From: Paracoccaceae bacterium
GTDB taxonomy: Bacteria > Pseudomonadota > Alphaproteobacteria > Rhodobacterales > Rhodobacteraceae
DNA: 5,069 bases
Direction of reading: 5' to 3'
Assembly (NCBI GenBank): GCA_020832725.1
Contig: JAFIEC010000146.1
Coordinates: 1-5,069, forward strand
Shown: positions 1 to 5,020 of the stretch, one piece after another
Layout of the letters: every line of letters begins with the position of its first letter
How positions within the stretch are numbered: position 1 is the stretch's first letter
Made by a program: the position numbers and the translations under genes
Notes under the pieces: model-generated
Database searches by the model: none
What the model was told of the DNA's origin: nothing
Seen by the model: the letters and a program-made list of their open reading frames with translations, nothing else

Positions 1-1172
1 AACCGCAGCAGCGTGGCCCCGCCCGGCAGGCTCGCGGCGTGACAGGCCAGCTGCGCACCGCCATGCAGCGCAAAGCTGAGCGCAGGCGCGCGATCGGCCG
101 GGCCGCGGCCTGCGACATGCCCCTCCAGGGCGGCGAAGGCGGCGGCGCGGGCGGGCTGGCCGGGGGCGGCACGCGCCTGCCACTGCGCGCGCGCGGCGGC
201 AATATCGGCGGGCGGGCTGCCATCGGGCGCGAACAGGGCCAGATAGCGCGCACTGCACAGGGCCAGCCCGCCCCCGGGCTGGAACACCGCCAGCGGCGGG
301 GCTGCGGCATCCAGCGCGGCATGGGCCAGACCAAGCGTGCTGCGAAAGGCGCGGCGCGCGCCCACCTCGCCGGTGATATCCTCGAACAGGAAGGCCACCG
401 CCCCCTCGGGATGGGGCCGCCCCGTTACCCGCCAGGTCTGGCCGTCGGGCAGCGGCCAGCGGCTTTCATAGATGGTGCCCTCGCCCGCCGCCTCCAGTGC
501 CGCAAGCTGCCCGCGCCAGGCGGCATAATCCCGGGGCTCGGGGATGCGGCGACGCTCTCTCAGGCGGTCGAGGAAGGCGGAGAATCCGGGTCGGGCGATG
601 AGCCAGTCGGGCTCGATCGTGGTCAGCTCCACCAGCGCGGGGTTGAACAGGGCCAGCTTGCGCTCCCGGTCGAAGATGGCCAGCCCGATGGGCAGATGGG
701 CAAAGGTCTTGGTCAGGGTCTGCACGAAGTCGCGCAGGGCGGTCTCGGCCTCCACCGCGGCGGTGACCGGCAGCGCGCAGCACAGCGCGCCCTCGGGTCC
801 GGGCTGGCGGTGGATGTCGAACCATTGCGGGCGCAGCACCCCCGGCAGACGGCGCGACACACGCCGCCCCGCTCCGGTCGGAGGCGGCCAGGGCTCCTCT
901 CCGGGGAGATCGGCGCGCTGGGCCAGATCCCGGGAGGCGGCGTTCTGCCACAGGATGCGCCCGGCCCCGTCCTCGGCCCAGACGGGCAGGGGCAGAGGCC
1001 CCGCCGCCCCGGCGCCATCGTTCGGCCCGGTATCGGCAATGCCCGTCGCCGGCCGGCCCCGGGGGCGGGCAGGGCCCGGGACAAGCGACAGCACCACAAG
1101 CACCAGCAACGCCCCCGCCATGCCGGCCAGCGCGACCAGTAGCAGCGTCAGGGGATCGGGGGGCGGGGCCAT
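1..1172 (-). CDS. Membrane-anchored multi-PAS protein (3' end outside window)
   Basis: The minus strand is open without interruption from an ATG at 1172-1170 to the window edge (390 codons), although it runs off the end. Residues 8-31 form one hydrophobic segment (LTLLLVALAGMAGALLVLVV), followed by a Pro/Arg/Gly-rich linker, so the protein is probably anchored in the inner membrane with its bulk in the cytoplasm. Three PAS-like modules follow. Residues about 60-135 begin PVWAEDGAGRILWQN and look degenerate. Residues about 147-270 are the clearest: FAHLPIGLAIFDRERKLALFN, then a WRVTGRPHPEGAVAFLFEDIT ending typical of PAS fold-7. A weaker one starts at about 285 (LAVFQPGGGLALCSARYLALF). No histidine-kinase, GGDEF or EAL motif appears before the edge. 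It is co-directional with regB across a 150-bp gap. From memory of related genomes, a PAS protein followed by tsaE often sits beside regB. Ligand and output are unknown. No clear Shine-Dalgarno precedes the ATG. Another ATG at 1177 is out of frame. Confidence 0.85.
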   Translation of the reverse strand, partial: MAPPPDPLTLLLVALAGMAGALLVLVVLSLVPGPARPRGRPATGIADTGPNDGAGAAGPLPLPVWAEDGAGRILWQNAASRDLAQRADLPGEEPWPPPTGAGRRVSRRLPGVLRPQWFDIHRQPGPEGALCCALPVTAAVEAETALRDFVQTLTKTFAHLPIGLAIFDRERKLALFNPALVELTTIEPDWLIARPGFSAFLDRLRERRRIPEPRDYAAWRGQLAALEAAGEGTIYESRWPLPDGQTWRVTGRPHPEGAVAFLFEDITGEVGARRAFRSTLGLAHAALDAAAPPLAVFQPGGGLALCSARYLALFAPDGSPPADIAAARAQWQARAAPGQPARAAAFAALEGHVAGRGPADRAPALSFALHGGAQLACHAASLPGGATLLR

Positions 1173-1193
1173 GTCATGTCTCGGATCGCGGAG

Positions 1194-1208
1194 CGGGGCG
1201 GGGCGGGG
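1194..1208. repeat. CGGGG x3 tandem tract in the PAS-gene leader
   Basis: Three consecutive CGGGG units lie 22 bp upstream of the PAS-protein ATG. Read as the minus-strand transcript the leader is C-rich and has no purine-rich Shine-Dalgarno. This suggests weak initiation or a leader fed by another mechanism. No function is assigned. Confidence 0.5.
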
Positions 1209-1243
1209 CGCGCGGCAGGTGTGGCCAGCCTGCGCGTCCCTGC

Positions 1244-1259
1244 TTAACAGCAGGTTAAC
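1244..1259. promoter_or_regulatory. CtrA-type binding site upstream of the PAS gene
   Basis: The sequence reads TTAAC-AGCAG-GTTAAC. It matches the classic alphaproteobacterial CtrA box TTAA-N7-TTAAC exactly and also the TTAAC-N5-GTTAAC form reported for Rhodobacterales. It is A/T-rich inside an extremely GC-rich gap, so a chance match is unlikely. It lies about 72 bp upstream of the PAS-protein start and 64 bp beyond the regB stop, the right place to control a promoter for the PAS gene independent of regB. That CtrA binds here is inference. Confidence 0.6.
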
Positions 1260-1322
1260 GCGGGCCTTGCGGCGGGGCCCGGGCACCGGCGGCCCGTCCG
1301 AACGTGTCTCGTCGGCCCTGCC

Positions 1323-2759
1323 TCAGGCGGCGGGCGCGGCCTCCGGCCCGGTGTCGAGCTGGGACAGCGGCCAGATCACCTCCACCATCGCCCCGCCCAT
1401 GGCGGCCCCCTCCTCGGCATTGGCGACGATCACCTCGGCCCCCGACCGCTCCAGCAGGGTCTTGGCGATGAAGAGCCCAAGCCCAACCCCCTCGCTGCGG
1501 GGCGGCTGGAGGCGGAGGTCGGGGCGCAACCCCTCGGCCCGGCGGCGCAGGAACGGATCGCCCACCCGGGCGATCAGGTCGGGAGCAAAGCCCGGCCCGT
1601 CATCGCAGACCCGCACGCAGAGCACATCCTCGGACCATTCCACGTCGATCTCCACCTGGGCCACGGCATGATCGACCGCGTTCTGCACGATGTTGCGCAG
1701 CCCGTGCACGATTTCGGGGGCGCGGGGAATGACCGGCTGGCGCAGGGCCGCCCCCGGCAAGGCGCTTTCGCGAAAGACAAGCGTGCGGCCGCGCCGTGCA
1801 TGGGGCTCGGCGGCCTCGCGCACCACCGCCCCCGCAGGGCCACGGCGCAGCATTTCGTCCTCGGTCCCCGCCGCCCGGCCCATGCCGCGCAGGATGTCGC
1901 GGCAGCGGTCGGCCTGATCGCGGATCAGGATGGCATCGTTCGCAAGCTCGGGATTGTCCTGCAATTCCTCGGCGAGTTCGGTCGCCGCCAGCTTGATCGT
2001 GGCCAGCGGCGTGCCCAGCTCGTGGGCGGCGGCGGCCACCACACCGCCCAGCGCCGTCAGCCGCTGCTCGCGGCCCAGCGCCAGCTGGGTGGCGGTCAGC
2101 GCCTGCTGCATGGCGTGGGTCTCCAGCGTGACCCGGCGGGTGTAGACGCTGATGAAGGCAACCGCCACCACCAGCGCGATCCACATCCCCTTGGCAAAGA
2201 GCTCGGGCATGAGCAGCGGTGCCCCGCTCGCGCCGAGCACCGGCTGATAGGCGAGCGCCGCAAGCGTGATCAGCGCGATGGCGGCAAGGTTCATCACCAG
2301 AACCGAGCCCGGGCGCAGGGCGGTGGCGGCGATGGTCACCGGGGCCAGCAGCATCACCACGAAGGGGTTGTTGAGCCCGCCGGTCAGCACGATCATCGCC
2401 ATGAGCTGCACCAGATCGAACAGCAGCATGGTCAGCGCCTCGCCCTCCGACAGGCGGCGGTTGCGCGGATAGGTCAGCACCGCCGCAATGTTGACCACCA
2501 CCAGCGCCGCGATCACCACAAGGCAGAGCGCGATGTTGAACTGCAGCTCCAGCACGAGGCTGGCCACCAGCACCGCCGACAGTTGCCCCCCCGCCGCCAG
2601 CCAGCGCAGGATGACCAGCGTGCGCAGGCGCAGCCAGTCGCTGCGCGCCTCGCGGTCGATGGCGGGGCCGGGGGCCGGCTGGCGCAGGGCCGGGCGCTCG
2701 CCCGGGCGCTGGGCGGGCAGGCGGCCGGAGGGCGAGGAGGGGGCGGTCAGGTCGGTCAT
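1323..2759 (-). CDS. regB: RegB/PrrB redox-sensing histidine kinase
   Basis: Inner-membrane sensor kinase of the RegB-RegA global redox system, 478 residues; it autophosphorylates when reduced and passes phosphate to RegA. Six hydrophobic helices lie at about 48-70, 76-97, 108-128, 131-148, 152-174 and 188-207. The quinone-binding signature GGLNNPF is at 127-133 between helices three and four. The H-box AAAAHELGTPLATIKL puts the phosphoacceptor at His246. The redox-switch cysteine is Cys285 in DRCRDIL, equivalent to Cys265 of R. capsulatus RegB. The ATPase domain shows the N-box NIVQNAVDHA (355-364), DDGPGF (386-391) and GVGLGLF (424-430). The ATG at 2759 was chosen because an in-frame ATG at 2870 would add only Arg/Pro-rich residues read from the divergent control region. 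The N-terminus before the conserved DWLRLRTL is about 20 residues longer than in R. capsulatus and rich in Pro. It is transcribed divergently from senC-regA. Every residue needed for sensing and catalysis is present. Confidence 0.97.
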   Translation of the reverse strand: MTDLTAPSSPSGRLPAQRPGERPALRQPAPGPAIDREARSDWLRLRTLVILRWLAAGGQLSAVLVASLVLELQFNIALCLVVIAALVVVNIAAVLTYPRNRRLSEGEALTMLLFDLVQLMAMIVLTGGLNNPFVVMLLAPVTIAATALRPGSVLVMNLAAIALITLAALAYQPVLGASGAPLLMPELFAKGMWIALVVAVAFISVYTRRVTLETHAMQQALTATQLALGREQRLTALGGVVAAAAHELGTPLATIKLAATELAEELQDNPELANDAILIRDQADRCRDILRGMGRAAGTEDEMLRRGPAGAVVREAAEPHARRGRTLVFRESALPGAALRQPVIPRAPEIVHGLRNIVQNAVDHAVAQVEIDVEWSEDVLCVRVCDDGPGFAPDLIARVGDPFLRRRAEGLRPDLRLQPPRSEGVGLGLFIAKTLLERSGAEVIVANAEEGAAMGGAMVEVIWPLSQLDTGPEAAPAA

Positions 2760-2822
2760 GGGGGCTGCTCTCGGAGGGGGCCGGGCGGGGTGACCGGGGC
2801 CTCTGGCGCGCGCACGGCCGCC

Positions 2823-2836
2823 GCGCCAAGTGTCGC
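2823..2836. promoter_or_regulatory. Candidate RegA/PrrA binding site
   Basis: GCGCC-AAGT-GTCGC fits the loose RegA/PrrA pattern GCGNC-Nx-GNCGC with a 4-bp spacer. It lies 64 bp upstream of the regB ATG and 117 bp upstream of the senC ATG, where it could serve autoregulation of either operon. The pattern is short and GC-rich, so chance matches are expected in this genome; the position is the main argument. Confidence 0.3.
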
Positions 2837-2928
2837 AGGCAGGATGTGGGGCTTGCGGCGCGGGGCGCAACCCGGGAAAAGGACGCAGCCCCGGATCGGG
2901 TTGCCGATGGCCGGGACAGGATCCGCGC

Positions 2929-2940
2929 CCCGGATCCGGG
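2929..2940. repeat. 12-bp perfect palindrome before senC
   Basis: CCCGGATCCGGG is a perfect palindrome ending 13 bp before the senC ATG, directly next to its ribosome binding site. It could be an operator half-buried in the leader or a small hairpin influencing translation. Function is unknown. Confidence 0.4.
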
Positions 2941-2949
2941 AAAGGGGAA
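2941..2949 (+). promoter_or_regulatory. senC ribosome binding site
   Basis: The purine run AAAGGGGAA ends four bases before the ATG at 2954. It fixes the senC start there rather than at the in-frame ATG at 2846, which would add 36 residues that resemble no signal anchor. Confidence 0.65.
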
Positions 2950-2953
2950 AGCC

Positions 2954-3604
2954 ATGTCGCGCCTTCTGTTCGTCTCGGCCGCCCTTGTCGCCGCCCTTGC
3001 CGGGGCCGGGGCCTCGTGGTGGATGTTCGGCGGATCGGACGGGGGCGATCCCATCGCCGCCTGCCGGGGCAGCAGTGTCGCCACCGGGGGCGGCACGGTC
3101 GGCGGGCCCTTCACCCTGATCGACGAGACCGGCCGTGAGGTGACCGAGGCCGACATCCTCGACCGGCCCGCCCTCATCTATTTCGGCTATACCTTCTGCC
3201 CCGATGTTTGCCCCTATGACGTGGCGCGCAACGCCGATGCGGCCTGGATCCTCGAGGATCGCGGCATCGAGCTGCGGCCCGTCTTCATCACCATCGACCC
3301 CGAGCGCGACACGCCCGAGGTGCTGGACGCCTTCACCGAGATGATGCACCCGCGCATGGTGGGCCTGACCGGCAGCCCCGAGCAGGTGCGCCTGGCCGCC
3401 AATGCCTACCGCGTCTTCTTCCAGAAGCACGAGGCCGAGGGGGACGATCCCTTCTACCTCGTGGATCATTCGACCTTCAGCTATTTCATGATGCCCGGGC
3501 TGGGCTTTGTGGAGTTCTTTCGCCGCGATCAGGGGGCCGCCGATATGGCCGACCGGATACAATGCTATATTGAGGCCGTCGAATCCGGCGGCCCGCCCAT
3601 TTGA
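2954..3604 (+). CDS. senC: SenC/PrrC, SCO1-family oxidase assembly protein
   Basis: A 216-residue SCO1/SenC (PrrC) protein. Family members bind copper and/or act as thiol-disulfide reductants when the CuA or cbb3-type terminal oxidase is metallated on the periplasmic side. Residues 4-24 form an uncleaved-looking hydrophobic anchor, so the thioredoxin-like domain should face the periplasm. The copper ligands are intact: Cys82 and Cys86 in FGYTFCPDVCP, and His172 in LVDHSTF. Asp115 lies in the ITIDPERDTPEVL stretch typical of SCO1. Two further cysteines, Cys37 (AACRG) and Cys204 (IQCYIEA), are in positions I recall as shared with Rhodobacter SenC and might form a structural disulfide. It precedes regA in the same direction with a 77-bp gap, and links oxidase biogenesis to the RegB signal. 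Codon use matches its neighbours. Confidence 0.96.
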   Translation: MSRLLFVSAALVAALAGAGASWWMFGGSDGGDPIAACRGSSVATGGGTVGGPFTLIDETGREVTEADILDRPALIYFGYTFCPDVCPYDVARNADAAWILEDRGIELRPVFITIDPERDTPEVLDAFTEMMHPRMVGLTGSPEQVRLAANAYRVFFQKHEAEGDDPFYLVDHSTFSYFMMPGLGFVEFFRRDQGAADMADRIQCYIEAVESGGPPI

Positions 3605-3628
3605 CCGTGGCCCGGGACTTCCTACATG
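3601..3628 (+). promoter_or_regulatory. Possible internal promoter for regA
   Basis: TTGACC, five of six bases of the -35 consensus, overlaps the senC stop. After 16 bp it is followed by TACATG, a weak -10. This would place a transcription start roughly 45 bp before the regA ATG, giving RegA expression separate from senC. The 77-bp gap between the genes is compatible with this. The -10 match is poor. Confidence 0.3.
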
Positions 3629-3670
3629 ACACATGGGCAGCGACGGGCGACAACGGGTCGTTCCGGCCCC

Positions 3671-3674
3671 GGAG
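3671..3674 (+). promoter_or_regulatory. regA ribosome binding site
   Basis: GGAG lies seven bases before the ATG at 3682. It supports that start over the in-frame TTG at 3601, and the ATG gives the family-typical length of 184 residues. Confidence 0.6.
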
Positions 3675-3681
3675 TGTGGCC

Positions 3682-4236
3682 ATGACGGAGCGGAGATTGC
3701 GCGAGATCGGCGAAGACAGGTCGCTCCTTCTTGTCGATGACGACGAGCCGTTCCTGCGCCGGCTGGCCCGCGCGATGGAAAAGCGCGGCTTTGTCCCCGA
3801 AACCGCCCTGAGCGTGGCCGAGGGCAAGGCGCTGGCCTGCTCCCATGCCCCGGCCTATGCGGTGGTGGACCTGCGGCTTGAGGATGGCAACGGCCTCGAT
3901 GTGGTGGAGGCCCTGCGCGAGCGGCGGCCCGATGCACGCATCGTGGTGCTGACCGGCTATGGCGCGATCGCCAGCGCGGTGGCGGCGGTGAAGGTGGGGG
4001 CGACGGATTACCTCGCCAAGCCCGCCGATGCCAATGACGTGACCGCGGCCCTGCTGGCCGAGGGCGACGACCTGCCGCCCCCGCCCGAGAACCCGATGTC
4101 TGCCGACCGAGTGCGGTGGGAGCATATCCAGCGGGTCTATGAGCAATGCGATCGCAACGTCTCCGAGACCGCGCGGCGGCTGAACATGCACCGCCGCACG
4201 CTGCAGCGCATCCTGGCCAAGCGCAGCCCGCGCTGA
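3682..4236 (+). CDS. regA: RegA/PrrA redox response regulator
   Basis: Cytoplasmic DNA-binding response regulator and cognate partner of RegB; family members activate or repress photosynthesis, respiration, carbon fixation, nitrogen fixation and hydrogenase genes. The protein is 184 residues, the same as R. capsulatus RegA. The receiver domain occupies about 14-125, with the acidic pocket Asp19/Asp20 (LLLVDDDEPF), phosphoacceptor Asp63 (AVVDLRLEDGNG), Thr91 (VVLTGYG) and Lys113 (DYLAKPAD). A proline linker PPPPEN (132-137) leads to a Fis-type helix-turn-helix at about 157-180 (NVSETARRLNMHRRTLQRIL). Cys156 immediately precedes the helix-turn-helix; I recall a cysteine here in Rhodobacter RegA but did not check it. 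It is the last gene of the senC-regA unit and is followed by hairpins. In R. capsulatus the next gene is hvrA, which is absent here. Confidence 0.97.
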   Translation: MTERRLREIGEDRSLLLVDDDEPFLRRLARAMEKRGFVPETALSVAEGKALACSHAPAYAVVDLRLEDGNGLDVVEALRERRPDARIVVLTGYGAIASAVAAVKVGATDYLAKPADANDVTAALLAEGDDLPPPPENPMSADRVRWEHIQRVYEQCDRNVSETARRLNMHRRTLQRILAKRSPR

Positions 4237-4270
4237 GGGCCGCTCTGCCCACGCCGCGCCAGAGCGCCCC
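4237..4270 (+). terminator. Hairpin directly after regA (probable 3' end)
   Basis: The regA stop is followed at once by CGCTCTG (4241-4247) pairing with CAGAGCG (4260-4266) over a 12-base loop. It is extended by GGG (4237-4239) with CCC (4268-4270) across one C-C mismatch. There is no T-run, so this is not a canonical intrinsic terminator; it may stabilise the 3' end or work with Rho. Confidence 0.4.
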
Positions 4271-4313
4271 GCCCTGCAGGAGCCGTGCCCGGGGGTGCCG
4301 GGCCGCTCTGGCG
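4257..4313 (+). repeat. Alternative long hairpin with nested stem
   Basis: CGCCAGAGCG (4257-4266) is a perfect 10-bp inverted repeat of CGCTCTGGCG (4304-4313). Inside it GCCCGG (4287-4292) pairs with CCGGGC (4298-4303). The left arm is the same strand that closes the hairpin ending at 4270, so the two folds exclude each other. GGGCCGCTCTG occurs twice in the same direction, after the stop codon and at 4300-4310, as the shared pairing partner. Confidence 0.45.
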
Positions 4314-4376
4314 AGCGATTGAGCCCCGCCGAGGCCAGAGGCGCGCCGGACAGGCCCCGGTTCCATCACATTCCGG

Positions 4377-4392
4377 GATCGGCGCGCCGATC
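4377..4392. repeat. 16-bp perfect palindrome
   Basis: GATCGGCGCGCCGATC is a perfect palindrome without spacer, 140 bp behind regA. It could be a dimeric regulator site or form a tight hairpin in RNA. No neighbouring promoter was recognised and function is unknown. Confidence 0.5.
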
Positions 4393-4488
4393 GGGGGCCG
4401 GCACCCGGTGGCATCGGAGCCTGGCTTGCCAATGGGCGTTCCGCGCCGAAAATGCGGCCAAACACCCCCCCTGTTTCCAGGAGATGCG

Positions 4489-4602
4489 ATGCTGCCGTCG
4501 TCGGGCCATTTTCTTCGGGCCGCCGGGGGTCCGATCGCGGGTCTTGCCGATCGTCGATGCACGATCATGGAGCAGTCGCGGCAGGAGCACGTTCCGATGT
4601 AG
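4489..4602 (+). CDS. Doubtful 37-residue reading frame
   Basis: The ATG at 4489 is preceded by AGGAG (4479-4483) with a 5-base spacer, an unusually good ribosome binding site for this stretch. The product would be 37 residues, starting MLPSSGHFLRAAGGPIAGL and ending EQSRQEHVPM, with no recognised motif, signal or membrane segment. An overlapping frame from the ATG at 4484 is equally open, and codon use is unlike the neighbouring genes. It may be a small protein, but chance is at least as likely. Confidence 0.15.
   Translation: MLPSSGHFLRAAGGPIAGLADRRCTIMEQSRQEHVPM
4549..4566. repeat. 6-bp inverted repeat GATCGT-N6-ACGATC
   Basis: GATCGT (4549-4554) and ACGATC (4561-4566) face each other across CGATGC, inside the doubtful short frame. 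The structure is small and could be chance. Confidence 0.3.
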
Positions 4603-4691
4603 GTGACCGGGCAACCGGGCGCACCCGTCCGGGGCTGGTGCGGGGTGCGTGCCCCGGGCCCGCCGCAGATGGCGGAGGCGGTCCTTGTCCC

Positions 4692-4706
4692 GGCGCACCA
4701 TGTGCC
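4692..4706. repeat. Quasi-palindrome GGCGCA-CCA-TGTGCC
   Basis: A shorter relative of the two 17-bp quasi-palindromes further on. It shares the core CACCATGTG and the same CCA centre, with arms GGCGCA / TGTGCC that pair with one mismatch. It lacks the flanking conservation seen at the other two, so membership of the same family is uncertain. Confidence 0.35.
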
Positions 4707-4739
4707 GTCACGCGGAATTGCGCGGCGCTTTGGTTTCCT

Positions 4740-4836
4740 TCACTCATTCCGGGGGGGTCACACCATGTAACCTTTCCCCATCCCATTCCGGGGGGTATCT
4801 GGCCGCTTTTCTGGCGCGCGGCGTGGCCTCGGCCCC
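4740..4836. repeat. Duplicated intergenic element, copy A
   Basis: Similar along its length to the stretch 4920-5020. Shared landmarks in the same order are TCACTC (4740-4745), the 17-bp quasi-palindrome GGTCACACCATGTAACC (4756-4772), GGGGTAT ending at 4798, GCTTTT (4805-4810) and GCGT...CGGCCCC (4821-4836). Offsets to copy B grow only from 180 to 184 bp, so they are diverged direct copies with a few indels. Copy A also holds an internal 12-bp direct repeat CATTCCGGGGGG (4745-4756 and 4784-4795). Confidence 0.6.
4756..4772. repeat. 17-bp quasi-palindrome in copy A
   Basis: GGTCACA-CCA-TGTAACC has 7-base arms that are complementary except at the fourth position. It resembles the operator of a dimeric regulator, but no regulator family could be matched with confidence. 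Confidence 0.5.
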
Positions 4837-4919
4837 TGGTTGCACGGAAGATGCGGGGTGCTGTCGCACGGGGACGGGCTGAGTTCGTGCAGATTGGAAG
4901 CGTAATGCTGCGCCGGCGC

Positions 4920-5020
4920 TCACTCTCGACTCGGGAGGTTACACCATGTGACCTCGACCCGGACTTCACTTGCGGGGTATTGGGCTGCTTTTTCGCCGGA
5001 CGATGCGTCTTCGCCGCCCC
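4920..5020. repeat. Duplicated intergenic element, copy B
   Basis: The partner of the element at 4740-4836: TCACTC (4920-4925), GGTTACACCATGTGACC (4937-4953), GGGGTAT (4974-4980), GCTTTT (4987-4992), GCGT (5005-5008) and a C-rich end near 5020. The similarity is strongest around the quasi-palindrome and the GCTTTT block. Copy B lacks the internal CATTCCGGGGGG repeat. Confidence 0.6.
4937..4953. repeat. 17-bp quasi-palindrome in copy B
   Basis: GGTTACA-CCA-TGTGACC. Its arms equal those of copy A exchanged left for right: each copy has one GGTTACA-type and one GGTCACA-type arm. The CCA centre keeps the same orientation. Confidence 0.5.

Larger units (their letters stand above)
2760..2953. promoter_or_regulatory. 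Divergent regB / senC control region
   Basis: These 194 bp separate the two divergent start codons and must carry the promoters of both transcripts. Besides the RegA-like site and the palindrome listed separately, an inverted repeat TTGCG-N8-CGCAA lies at 2853-2870, and CCCCGGATC occurs twice in the same direction (2889-2897 and 2928-2936). No convincing sigma-70 hexamer pair was found for either direction. The regB ATG has only a weak GAGAG-like purine run upstream, whereas senC has a good one. Confidence 0.6.

Noticed and set aside
466..951. Minus-strand frame of 161 codons
   Set aside because: It is an out-of-frame shadow inside the PAS-protein gene, Arg/Ala/Pro-rich, without motif.
39..1142. 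Plus-strand open frame of 367 codons
   Set aside because: It lies opposite the PAS-protein gene. Its translation is a low-complexity Gly/Arg/Gln mixture typical of the antisense of GC-rich coding DNA, while the minus strand gives recognisable PAS motifs.
1151..1210. G-quadruplex promoter element
   Set aside because: Several G-runs are present on the plus strand, but G-rich tracts are common at this base composition and nothing ties them to a function.
1261..1322. regB terminator
   Set aside because: GC-rich short stems such as CGGGC/GCCCG can be drawn, but none is long and there is no T-run on the minus strand.
544..1671. Plus-strand open frame of 375 codons
   Set aside because: It crosses the antisense of the PAS gene, the gap and the 3' part of regB, with a Ser/Arg/Pro-rich composition and no domain.
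2760..2870. 37-residue N-terminal extension of RegB from an ATG at 2870
   Set aside because: The added residues are Arg/Pro/His-rich and read from the divergent control region; the ATG at 2759 gives a family-like length.
1668..3119. Plus-strand frame of 483 codons
   Set aside because: It is the antisense of regB, His/Gln/Arg/Gly-rich, and ends inside senC.
1600..3177. Minus-strand frame of 525 codons
   Set aside because: It overlaps regB in another frame and crosses the control region into senC antisense; the composition is Arg/Ala/Pro noise.
3601..3681. 27-residue N-terminal extension of RegA from a TTG overlapping the senC stop
   Set aside because: The ATG at 3682 has its own GGAG and gives 184 residues, the family length.
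2756..4465. Minus-strand frame of 569 codons
   Set aside because: It is the antisense of both senC and regA, which carry unmistakable family motifs on the plus strand.
4740..5020. CRISPR array
   Set aside because: There are only two diverged copies with a spacing of about 180 bp and no short uniform spacers or cas gene.
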